From NCBI GenBank assembly GCA_023251335.1, contig JAHEZA010000147.1, positions 1-6,595 on the forward strand: a DNA stretch of 6,595 bases, in the 5' to 3' direction. Both the position numbers and the translations under genes were made by a program. This DNA comes from Chitinophagaceae bacterium (GTDB lineage Bacteria; Bacteroidota; Bacteroidia; Chitinophagales; Chitinophagaceae). The notes below the pieces were generated by a model. The model was not told the DNA's origin and did not search any database. It saw nothing but the letters and a program-made list of their open reading frames with translations. Of this stretch, positions 1 through 6,595 are shown in pieces; position 1 is the stretch's first letter; the number at the start of each line of letters is the position of its first letter.

Positions 1-124
1 TCAGCAATAGGAATAAACATGAACTTTTAATTATAAATTTGGCAACGGTTCCGGCAGAAAGAATTTCTAATTCCATGCCTGCATAAATGTATGGACGTTG
101 CTTGCAATCTGTAACTATTTTCAT
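1..124 (-). CDS. Possible 5' part of an unidentified leftward gene
   Basis: An ATG at 124-122 on the minus strand opens a frame of 41 codons that reaches the left edge without a stop. The translation begins MKIVTDCKQRPYIYAGMELE and continues with a hydrophobic-leaning stretch ending in several leucines at the edge. Codon use is compatible with the other genes and the start of the peptide looks protein-like, but the piece is too short to assign to a family. It would be divergent from the 176-residue gene at 225, sharing an AT-rich spacer of about 100 bases. No Shine-Dalgarno sequence precedes the ATG, which is normal for the group but gives no extra support. A rival reading exists: plus-strand frame 3 is open from the left edge to a TAA at 84-86 and could be the tail of a rightward gene. 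Only sequence further left can decide between them. Confidence 0.3.
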   Translation of the reverse strand, partial: MKIVTDCKQRPYIYAGMELEILSAGTVAKFIIKSSCLFLLL

Positions 125-224
125 CACGATAGTGAAAGTATGATTGAGGTTTATTTAATTATTTCTTTACTTCAAAAAATCACAGAAAATTGTATTTATA
201 ATTTAAACCTTTAAAAGATACAGT

Positions 225-755
225 ATGACATGGATTGAAGTAGCTTCCGATGCCATTAAAATCGGATTGGGTGCTCTCATATCATTAATAAGCACCTTAG
301 TTATTACGAAAAGAAATATAGATAGTGAAGCACAAAAACTTTATTTAATTCAAAAAAGGGAGAAGCTTGATAAATGCCTTACAATATTAAATGTCTTTCA
401 TAAGGCATATGCTCATTATAGAGCTGACGTCGATAACTATTCCATAATGAAGGAATATAACCAGATTATTGATAAGAGTGTGATTGAAAATTTAAAAATT
501 AAATTTGAATCGTTTCGCATTGCTTTTGAAGGGTTTGTTGACCTGGAAGGTTATCTATTAGCAGTAGGAGATTTAAATGCACATGCAAAGCTATTCAAAT
601 ACATGGAAGTGGTAGACAATGCCAGGGATCGGTTATGGCATGAAAATAATAACATAATAAAAACCGATGAAATAGCTAGTTTAAATACAGAAGTGAGAAA
701 AGCCAGACAAGAACTTTTTTCTGCCATTAATAAATCTTATGATCCTAAAAAATAA
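225..755 (+). CDS. Small single-pass membrane protein of unknown function
   Basis: This 176-residue protein has one clear hydrophobic helix near its N-terminus (about residues 11-28), followed by a basic KR pair. That suggests an N-terminal anchor with the remaining roughly 145 residues in the cytoplasm (positive-inside rule). The body is charged and predicted mainly helical. Residues 31-65 and 145-170 have the Lys/Glu/Leu spacing of coiled or bundled helices, and I see no catalytic motif. From memory, the N-terminal pattern around DAIKIGLGALIS resembles small orphan membrane proteins scattered through many bacteria, but I cannot name a family. The ATG at 225 is preceded by AT-rich sequence without a Shine-Dalgarno, and no better in-frame start is seen. 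The gene stands alone: the next confident gene begins 633 bases downstream and the candidate to its left points away. Its length, codon use and coherent anchor-plus-helical design support it being real. Function is unknown. Confidence 0.8.
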   Translation: MTWIEVASDAIKIGLGALISLISTLVITKRNIDSEAQKLYLIQKREKLDKCLTILNVFHKAYAHYRADVDNYSIMKEYNQIIDKSVIENLKIKFESFRIAFEGFVDLEGYLLAVGDLNAHAKLFKYMEVVDNARDRLWHENNNIIKTDEIASLNTEVRKARQELFSAINKSYDPKK

Positions 756-1388
756 ACTGCACAAAATAGTCTCATCAATTTGCACCTAAGAGAGCCGAAG
801 AGGAAGAATAGGATCGTAGTTTATTTATTTTCTTTTGAAAGAGAAAGATTGAATGGTTTTTCAACCTTCCCTCTGACTCATCCTAAAAAAAATTTACAGA
901 TTAATAGTTTAGAAGGCCAGGCGCCATTTTTTAATGCGAAAGAGATTGAGAAGATGTATTACATAGAGGCGATGAGGGTGCCCAGGAAGGATTAATCATT
1001 TTATGCGTTAAATCTATATTCTATTTTGATTTGACAACCTGTCTAAACTCCCAATGGTTAGTATATAAACCCGTGGACAGGAATCTGGATAATAAGAGCA
1101 GCAGACGAACAAATATCAGTTTTTTGTATTTATCTTTACTTGTTGTTTCACGGGATAGATATTGGTTCGGGTTTATCTTTTGGCGCAAAATAGCAAACAC
1201 CATTTCATTTCTCTGAAATACAAAATAACGTGTTCTGACACTGGTGATCGGCCAGGCTTATTAGTTATATACTTTGCAAACGCTAAGTATTTTCCTGAAG
1301 TTGAAATCTGCAAATTAAATATTGTTTTTTTTACCTCCTCTGATATTGCAAGCGAAATTGATTTTTTAAATCTAAGTGTTTAAAATTT
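756..1388. other. Long intergenic gap without a convincing gene
   Basis: The 633 bases between the 176-residue and 1186-residue genes hold only weak frames. A TTG-initiated frame at 780-995 (71 codons) gives a basic, low-confidence peptide. The frames at 1031-1216 and 1162-1383 on the plus strand and at 1021-1203 on the minus strand overlap one another, and none shows a recognisable domain. A 6-base inverted repeat (CCTGTC at 1038-1043 and GACAGG at 1076-1081) encloses a 32-base loop; it could be chance or part of a regulatory or RNA structure. A TATACTTTG element at 1268-1276 loosely resembles the Bacteroidota -7 box TAnnTTTG but has one extra spacer base and no good -33 partner. The gap presumably contains the promoter and leader of the large downstream gene. 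It could also carry decayed gene remnants or an unrecognised small RNA. Confidence 0.55.
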
Positions 1389-4300
1389 ATGAGGATTCCC
1401 AGCTTGCTCCCCAAAGGACGATTCTCTTTTTCCATACCGGTTATATTGTTAATAGCCGTATTTTTTATTGGCTATTATTTTTACTACATCCCTCTTAATA
1501 AGGCCCGGGTGCAGCAAAATGGATTTTTGATCCTGGAAAATATAAAGTCGAGCATCACCGACAGAAATAATGATCTTCAAAATTTATATAAAAATATATC
1601 GAATGCATCATCTGATAAAAAGACTGATGGCATTGACAGTTTGTTGAAAAAAAATAGAGTTGATGGAAAATCTCTCTCGTATGACCGGTACGTTGCCGGA
1701 GAAAAAAACAGAGACACGGGCTTCACCAATAATATACATAGCACCTTCATTCAAACAATTATTGGCAGAGACAGCTTTACCTATTTATATAAAAGTAAAA
1801 ACGATACATCTGCTATTCTTTTGAATGCAGAAAGCGTGTTGCAACCCATTTTAAAATCCCAGGAAACTGAGCTCTTTGAATCTTATGCATTGGTCGATAA
1901 AAAGGCTGGAATTATTTATAAAGACCCTGGCCTGAGTATCGTGTCTGATATACCATTAGATAGCCTGCTGAGCGGAGAAAATAAAATGTTTGCCGGAATA
2001 AAAGACATAAAAATTGAAAACCTTAATTATAAAATGTTTTTTTCCCCGTTTCGCCTCGGCAACAATGATGTAATTTTATGCGGCTTCATAAATGAAAGAA
2101 ATTATAATGCGGAATTACGCGAACTTCCCGTATCCTTCATCTACCCTATTGTAATCGCTTTTTTGATTCTTGTCATTTTTCTGCCCATCATTAAGTTCTA
2201 CATGATAGGCAAAGATGAAACAGTGAAATTTATTGACCTTATATTAAGCGCGCTTTCTTTTATGGTGGGGCCGGCCCTGATAACGCTGATATTCATCCAG
2301 GTGCTTTTATTAGAAGCTGCTGATTTGCGATCTAAATCTTACCTCATCTCACTATCCTCACAAATCGATTCTGCCTTTACCGGTGATATCATTAATGCCT
2401 ACAATCAGATGGATTCATTAGACAGCCTTATAAGTGCCGGTGGCGATTCAATAGTGAAACCGAAGCATGGCGATTCAATTGTCTCCCGCCAGGTCATTAA
2501 TTATTTCCGGTCCCATAAAAATTCACCAACGCTTGATTATAATTTCGACCGAATCTTTTGGATTGATTCTCTCGGGCAACAAAAGATCAAAGGCCAGGTG
2601 GGCAATGAAGCCACTTTATTTAGCAATGTATCCGCGCGAAAATATTTTAGAATATTAAACAATAACAACGCGTATCCCCTCCCGGGTCATGACAGTTTAT
2701 TTTTTGGGCTGGAACCCATAAATAGCTGGGCCGATGGTGAGTTCACCATAATTATCAGCAAAGCAAGCCGTCTGAAACATGGTTTTGTTGTAGCGATGGC
2801 TACAAAGATGCCGTCAGTTACTAATGCTATTTTACCACCCGGTTTTGGCTTTGCTATCATTGATGATACAGGCGATGTGCAATTGCATTCTGACATGAGC
2901 AGGAACCTCAGGGAAAATCTTCTAAAAAAAATGTCGCCATCAAGGGCTGTAAAGGAAGCCATAGCCAGCAGGCAATCGGGGTACTTTAATGATATCAGAT
3001 TTTATGGAAAAACAAACGCAGTAAATATTAAACCCATATCAAAAATTCCTTTTTTCCTCGCTACATTTTATGATAAGGGTTATATAGTACCTATCGCCAT
3101 GAGGATTTTCAGTTTCGCTTTGCTATTCTGTATTTTTTCATTCCTGTTTTATCTCGTGATATGGCTATTGATCTTTAGAAAGCAATATTATGTAAACCCA
3201 ATGCTTTATTCACCAATGGCGTTTTTAAAATGGGCCATACCCAAAAATGACGGCACCAGGTTCTATGTTTTAGGTTCGCGTTTTTTGACGGGTTACATTT
3301 TAATGCTATTGCTTTTTTTGTTACTCTCTGGCGTTTTGCATGTAAGCAATTACGTAATGCTCGTTTTGGCATTTCTGATTCCTGTAAACGTTATATCGAG
3401 TCTTTTCGTAATCAATTATGCATTGTCGAAAAGAAAAAATAATGAAAAAACAAAACTGAACAACAAGAAAGCAATAAGTGCGATCGGGTTTCAATTGTTA
3501 TTAAGCTTTTTAGTTTACCTGTATTCAGGAACGTCGGCATACCCGATACAGTTTCAGTTTTTGATTTTCCAGGCCATTTTCAATATAGCGATGTGGGTAT
3601 TTTATTTTTCTTCAAACAAAACGTTGGATTTTTTATCAGGTTCCAGGCAAACTTATCTGTCTCAATATGCAACATTGGCAACGGCTATCATTATTTGCCT
3701 GGCAGTGTTACCTGCTTCCATCTATACCTGGTATGCTCACAACCAGGAGATAACTCAATCAGTAAAAAAAGGGCAGTTATACCTTGCAGAGTCGTTACAA
3801 AAACGAAGTCCTTCGGTTATAAAATTTACTGAAAACCGGGCCAGTCTTGAACTACCAATTGATTATTATCAGAGTCTTCAATACCGATATGGCATTTATA
3901 AAATCTACAAAGATTCTATTAACTGGAACGATGGCTATGTTTCACAAGGCAGGTTGAAACCGAGTTACGAACAGTTTTATTTTGGCATAGCCAATAAGAT
4001 TGGAAATAATTATTACGATCCTTTATTGATGCCCGCATTAAAAGATGCCGCGTCTGACTCTGCATGGTATTGGGCCTCTAATGATTCATTGCTGCGTTTT
4101 AAATTTACATTACCTGATAATTTCAAACCGGCCAATGAAAAAAGGGACGCCGGTAAATCTTTAAGCATTATTTCAAATTTCCCTTCAAGGTTTTTATTTG
4201 TAGGCTTTAGCATTAGAGGGATGATTTTAATAATTATTGTACTGGCCCTCATCATTGGTCTTTACAGATTGCTTCATTCACTTGCGGAACGAATTTTTCT

Positions 4301-4949
4301 AAAAAAATATATCGAAACAATTAATTGCAAAGGATATCCTGAAAATGAAATTGAAGCGCTACAGGCTGAATTCCAAAATAAAGGGTTAGTTCTCCATCCT
4401 GAATTTGATGATGACGTTAGGAGTCTGCGAAATGAATACCATTATTATGTGCCCGACCGATCCAATAAAGAAATTTATAAACAGGAGAAAGATATGATTG
4501 ATATCAAGGGGAGATTAAAAGATTTTTACGATTTTATATGGCAGAAACTTTCTGATAAAGAAAAGTATCTCCTGAATGATTTCGCGCAGGACAATCTTAT
4601 AAATTTTAAAAATATCGAAGCAATTTACTGCCTGCTGGAAAAAGGATTATTTATTGTGAATGATGATGAGATAAAAATATTCAGCCCAAGTTTTCGTGCC
4701 TATGTTTTTGATAAAAAAAATACCTCGGAAATTTATGAGTTAAAAAAAGAGTACCAATTAAATTCATCCTGGCAATCGTTTAGAACACCTGTGATGATTG
4801 TGCTTTTAGGCATCGCATTATTTGTATTTTTTACCCAGCAGGAAACGTTTCAAAAATTAACAGCCATCGTTGCCGGCGTGACCAGCGTGTTATCGCTGCT
4901 ACTTAAATTTTTTGTAGATGGCGGCACTGCAGGCGCAACGAAAAAATAA
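1389..4949 (+). CDS. Large multi-pass membrane protein with Cache-like sensor loops and a C-terminal winged-helix-like block
   Basis: This 1186-residue protein has about 12 hydrophobic helices, near residues 13-33, 248-272, 285-309, 567-596, 629-650, 653-677, 696-714, 718-739, 758-780, 942-960, 1132-1148 and 1157-1174. The alternation places three loops outside the cytoplasm: 34-247, 310-566 and 781-941. The second loop has a Cache-like layout: a long helix after the membrane exit, then strands such as FDRIFWIDSLGQ and FGFAIIDDTGDVQLHSD, and a hydrophobic return to the membrane. The first loop looks like a smaller relative. The third is not recognisable. The cytoplasmic stretch 961-1131 contains a winged-helix-like segment (about 1041-1108, WQKLSDKEKYLL through the SFRAYVF strand), followed by two closing helices. 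No histidine kinase, GGDEF, EAL, HAMP or methyl-accepting domain is present, so its output is unknown; sensing an envelope or external ligand is inference. The ATG at 1389 is the first start after an in-frame TGA at 1359. It is convergent with the methylase-fusion gene. Confidence 0.93.
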   Translation: MRIPSLLPKGRFSFSIPVILLIAVFFIGYYFYYIPLNKARVQQNGFLILENIKSSITDRNNDLQNLYKNISNASSDKKTDGIDSLLKKNRVDGKSLSYDRYVAGEKNRDTGFTNNIHSTFIQTIIGRDSFTYLYKSKNDTSAILLNAESVLQPILKSQETELFESYALVDKKAGIIYKDPGLSIVSDIPLDSLLSGENKMFAGIKDIKIENLNYKMFFSPFRLGNNDVILCGFINERNYNAELRELPVSFIYPIVIAFLILVIFLPIIKFYMIGKDETVKFIDLILSALSFMVGPALITLIFIQVLLLEAADLRSKSYLISLSSQIDSAFTGDIINAYNQMDSLDSLISAGGDSIVKPKHGDSIVSRQVINYFRSHKNSPTLDYNFDRIFWIDSLGQQKIKGQVGNEATLFSNVSARKYFRILNNNNAYPLPGHDSLFFGLEPINSWADGEFTIIISKASRLKHGFVVAMATKMPSVTNAILPPGFGFAIIDDTGDVQLHSDMSRNLRENLLKKMSPSRAVKEAIASRQSGYFNDIRFYGKTNAVNIKPISKIPFFLATFYDKGYIVPIAMRIFSFALLFCIFSFLFYLVIWLLIFRKQYYVNPMLYSPMAFLKWAIPKNDGTRFYVLGSRFLTGYILMLLLFLLLSGVLHVSNYVMLVLAFLIPVNVISSLFVINYALSKRKNNEKTKLNNKKAISAIGFQLLLSFLVYLYSGTSAYPIQFQFLIFQAIFNIAMWVFYFSSNKTLDFLSGSRQTYLSQYATLATAIIICLAVLPASIYTWYAHNQEITQSVKKGQLYLAESLQKRSPSVIKFTENRASLELPIDYYQSLQYRYGIYKIYKDSINWNDGYVSQGRLKPSYEQFYFGIANKIGNNYYDPLLMPALKDAASDSAWYWASNDSLLRFKFTLPDNFKPANEKRDAGKSLSIISNFPSRFLFVGFSIRGMILIIIVLALIIGLYRLLHSLAERIFLKKYIETINCKGYPENEIEALQAEFQNKGLVLHPEFDDDVRSLRNEYHYYVPDRSNKEIYKQEKDMIDIKGRLKDFYDFIWQKLSDKEKYLLNDFAQDNLINFKNIEAIYCLLEKGLFIVNDDEIKIFSPSFRAYVFDKKNTSEIYELKKEYQLNSSWQSFRTPVMIVLLGIALFVFFTQQETFQKLTAIVAGVTSVLSLLLKFFVDGGTAGATKK
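2441..2479 (+). repeat. Short in-frame direct repeat inside the second sensor loop
   Basis: The 12-base word TGGCGATTCAAT occurs at 2441-2452 and again at 2468-2479, a period of 27 bases or nine codons. It encodes GDSIV twice, at residues 352-356 and 361-365 of the large membrane protein, in a loop between the long first helix and the core of the Cache-like region. It looks like a small in-frame tandem duplication in a surface loop. It does not break the frame and probably only alters loop length. Confidence 0.6.
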
Positions 4950-4961
4950 AACACTCAGATC

Positions 4962-4980
4962 CTCTTTGCAAGGCACAGAG
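4962..4980 (+). terminator. Weak terminator-like hairpin after the large membrane-protein gene
   Basis: Thirteen bases after the TAA at 4947-4949, the sequence can fold as CTCT, a mismatch, TGC, loop AAG, GCA, a mismatch, AGAG. A T-rich tract (TTTTTAATTTTT) follows, but only from about 4993, some 12 bases after the stem rather than directly behind it. The stem is short and interrupted. It is the best candidate I see for ending the rightward transcript in this convergent region, and the call is tentative. Confidence 0.3.
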
Positions 4981-5149
4981 CAATGTAATCACTTTTTAAT
5001 TTTTCGATTGCGTTGAAACAGGAAAACAAAATCGGTCAGATATCAGGCAATAAATAAGAAGTAAATAAAAATCCTTGTTTTAAGTTGTTTTACTGCCGCC
5101 GATTAGATTAATGTAAATAAGGAATTTATGATTATTGAAAACAGCGGCA

Positions 5150-6595
5150 TCATTCCTGTGCAACCCCGAGGTCTTTTTTATTCAGCCAACCTCTTGTAAT
5201 TTTTCCACGTGAATTGCGATAAATCACATAGACAAATCCATTCTTTTCTTCTAAAGGTGAGAGCCTTGAATGGTTTGGCTTATTAAGATAAAGATTAAGT
5301 CTGCTGTTGATATCCGGCTCACCGTAAAAATAGGCTTTTGTTTTTACAAAATATTTTGTTGCTGCATTATTGACCTGTCCTGTTGATTCATCGTTGGCCT
5401 TTTTTTCTACGGCTTCTTCCTGCTTTGTTTCCACCGGAACAATCTCTGATGGGTCTGTGCCCGCTTGTTCAAGATCATTCTTGTTGAGCCAGCCTTTCGT
5501 GCTTCTGCCTTTGCTATTGATATAATTTACATACACGAAACCATTTTCTTCTTTCAGAGAAGCTAAGACACCACCTCCCGAGCTGGTGAGATATTTCCCT
5601 ATCGGATTTCCGATATTTGGCGAACTATAGAAATAGGCTTTTGAAATTACAGTATAACTTTTTACCCGCTCATTGTCGCTATCGTTTGCCAGGTAACTGT
5701 TCATCGCATTTACAACGCTGTCTATCGAATGTAGAGAATTAGCCTTACCTGGTTTGGATGAAGTGGGATCAACACTTGCTGTAGCCTTTATCGCATTTTC
5801 TTGTTTCGCTTCCTTGTCGAAAAAAAAAGCCCAATAAAAAAAGTAACCACCGGCGATCAAAAGAACAAACAGTCCAGCCAGGGAAATCAATTTTTTAGCG
5901 GGCAACTTTTCTAATGAAATCGGAGGTATTCTTTTTACAACGCTAAGTACTTCTTTACTGAATATTTTTTCTTGTTCGGATAATCTTTTTTTCAGAGTCA
6001 GAGCCATCCTTTTGGCAACGTTAAAGACTACTTTGTTGAATTCTTTCTTTTGTTTGGGTAATATTGGTGCGGGGGTTTCTTTTTTGATTTCAATGCGCCC
6101 TCCCGATGCAGGTTGTAAGTGGCTTATGGATTTGCCAATAACTTCTTGCTCCAACTTTGGAAAGCCTCCCGGCTTAATAGTGACAACCGTCCGACGAGAC
6201 GACTGCTCTTTTCCAGGAACAATATATTCACTCAAACTGAAACTATAATTTTTAGCCCTTATCTCATCAGCACTAACATAAAAGCCGCGTTCGGAATCCT
6301 TACTTTTCCCATCACTCATAAAATGTGTTACGATCTCTTCCGTTTGTGTTACAAGATTGTCGTCTTCATTAGTCGCCAACCCATCCTGCTTCAGCTTACA
6401 GAACCAAACTTTGTCCGTAACGGTCGAGGCTTCTTTTGAAAAAACAAGAATCGATCCGCCATTAAATTCAGCGTTGTTTTTATCATCAATTGAAATTAAC
6501 GCGCTCCATTTTAAGTTGTCTGTTAACTCCTTGCGAATATTTATAAATTCACTTCCCGTGTGATAAGACATAAGTCCCGGCACCACTATTGCACA
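5150..6595 (-). CDS. N-6 DNA methylase (HsdM-like) C-terminal part fused to a membrane helix and two bacterial SH3 domains; 5' end outside window
   Basis: The frame is open to the right edge, so the N-terminus is missing; 482 codons are visible. Residue numbers here count from the GTG at 6586, although the true start lies outside. Residues 1-122, with CAI and V read upstream, match the distal half of type I modification methylases: a VVPGLMSYHTG strand-turn, FINIRKELTDN helix, SILVFSK strand, KVWFCKL strand and a closing VSADEIRAKNYSFSLSEYI segment. The catalytic NPPY-type and SAM-binding motifs would lie off the edge. A linker (123-180) leads to a duplicated basic amphipathic segment (181-232), one membrane helix (about 232-256), a polar linker, and two SH3b-type repeats (309-372 and 411-473), each ending in a GWLNK-x-DL motif. 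The predicted topology is methylase inside, SH3 pair outside. There is no stop or frameshift at the junction. An internal start at Met194 is unlikely because it would split the first amphipathic repeat. No HsdS-like gene follows. The methylase assignment is confident as a family, but activity is unknown. Confidence 0.9.
   Translation of the reverse strand, partial: CAIVVPGLMSYHTGSEFINIRKELTDNLKWSALISIDDKNNAEFNGGSILVFSKEASTVTDKVWFCKLKQDGLATNEDDNLVTQTEEIVTHFMSDGKSKDSERGFYVSADEIRAKNYSFSLSEYIVPGKEQSSRRTVVTIKPGGFPKLEQEVIGKSISHLQPASGGRIEIKKETPAPILPKQKKEFNKVVFNVAKRMALTLKKRLSEQEKIFSKEVLSVVKRIPPISLEKLPAKKLISLAGLFVLLIAGGYFFYWAFFFDKEAKQENAIKATASVDPTSSKPGKANSLHSIDSVVNAMNSYLANDSDNERVKSYTVISKAYFYSSPNIGNPIGKYLTSSGGGVLASLKEENGFVYVNYINSKGRSTKGWLNKNDLEQAGTDPSEIVPVETKQEEAVEKKANDESTGQVNNAATKYFVKTKAYFYGEPDINSRLNLYLNKPNHSRLSPLEEKNGFVYVIYRNSRGKITRGWLNKKDLGVAQE
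5168..5662 (-). repeat. Tandem pair of bacterial SH3-like domains
   Basis: Two units within the methylase-fusion protein (residues 309-372 and 411-473, about 101 residues apart) share KAYFY near the start, then NGFVYV, and end in GWLNK-x-DL. In the last 29 residues of each unit I count 20 identities. The pattern of a short first strand with 'xAxFYxxP', a central variable loop and a terminal G-W-L strand is typical of SH3b domains, which commonly bind peptides or cell-wall components. They are joined by an acidic, Glu/Lys-rich linker of about 38 residues. The near-identical second halves point to an internal duplication of one ancestral domain. Confidence 0.8.
5909..6040 (-). repeat. 78-base (26-codon) tandem duplication encoding a juxtamembrane amphipathic segment
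   Basis: In the methylase-fusion gene the peptides EFNKVVFNVAKRMALTLKKR and IFSKEVLSVVKRIPPISLEK (starting at residues 182 and 208) align with a 26-residue offset. The DNA still shows the relationship: a shared CAACG word at 5938-5942 and 6016-6020 sits in matching surroundings 78 bases apart. Both copies are basic and amphipathic and lie on the predicted cytoplasmic side just before the membrane helix. Possible roles include lying on the membrane surface, binding nucleic acid or self-association; the sequence alone does not choose between them. Confidence 0.75.

Noticed and set aside
780..995. TTG-initiated 71-codon frame
   Set aside because: Non-ATG start, no recognisable domain, very basic composition and no operon partner. 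It is not distinguishable from chance in this gap.
1031..1068. TTGACA at 1031-1036 with a downstream TATA-rich stretch as a promoter
   Set aside because: The spacing to the TATA-rich stretch is about 25 bases, too long for a sigma-70-type promoter, and it does not fit the Bacteroidota TTTG/TAnnTTTG arrangement.
1021..1383. Three overlapping short frames (plus 1031-1216, plus 1162-1383, minus 1021-1203)
   Set aside because: They overlap on both strands, lack domains and show no consistent codon pattern, so at most one could be real and none is supported.
2687..4255. Short frames within the large membrane-protein gene on both strands
   Set aside because: All lie inside a single continuous 1186-codon frame with coherent membrane topology.
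5094..5149. TGCCGC/GCGGCA inverted repeat just past the methylase-fusion stop as a leftward terminator
   Set aside because: The 6-bp stem encloses a loop of about 44 bases and lacks an adjacent T tract on the minus strand, so a functional terminator is not supported.
6012..6563. Plus-strand frames opposite the methylase-like region
   Set aside because: They are antisense shadows of the leftward gene, whose translation shows clear methylase family features.
1..6595. CRISPR array, tRNA, rRNA or insertion-sequence ends
   Set aside because: No regularly spaced repeats, cloverleaf-like sequence, transposase or terminal inverted repeats were seen on either strand.

Overview
The window is AT-rich, uses TAA/TGA stops and A/T-ending codons, and its genes lack clear Shine-Dalgarno sequences but have A/T-rich leaders. 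Together with the protein styles (a large multi-pass sensor-like membrane protein and bacterial-SH3 tails), this suggests a Bacteroidota genome, possibly Chitinophagaceae or a relative. That assignment is inference; no rRNA or marker gene is present. The region looks accessory: three sizeable genes, none with a housekeeping role, separated by long poorly coding gaps.

Layout, left to right. (1) Bases 1-124 may hold the start of a leftward gene that runs off the left edge (weak call). (2) 225-755, rightward: a 176-residue orphan protein with one N-terminal membrane helix and a mostly helical cytoplasmic body. (3) 756-1388: a 633-base gap with no convincing gene. (4) 1389-4949, rightward: a 1186-residue protein with about 12 membrane helices, three large extracytoplasmic loops (the second clearly Cache-like, the first probably so), a cytoplasmic winged-helix-like block and a closing pair of membrane helices. 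It has no kinase, cyclase, phosphodiesterase or methyl-accepting output domain. (5) 4950-5149: a convergent intergenic region with one weak terminator-like hairpin. (6) 5150-6595, leftward and cut by the right edge: the C-terminal part of an N-6 DNA methylase of the type I HsdM kind, continuing without a stop into a duplicated basic amphipathic segment, one membrane helix and two bacterial SH3 repeats.

The most unusual object is gene (6). A DNA methyltransferase fused to a membrane anchor with a predicted extracytoplasmic SH3 pair is not a standard restriction-modification architecture, and no specificity subunit follows it before the convergent neighbour. Gene (4) faces it tail to tail, so the two are not co-transcribed. 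Any functional link between them, for example envelope sensing coupled to DNA modification or defence, is speculation. The catalytic half of the methylase lies outside the window, so its activity cannot be judged here.
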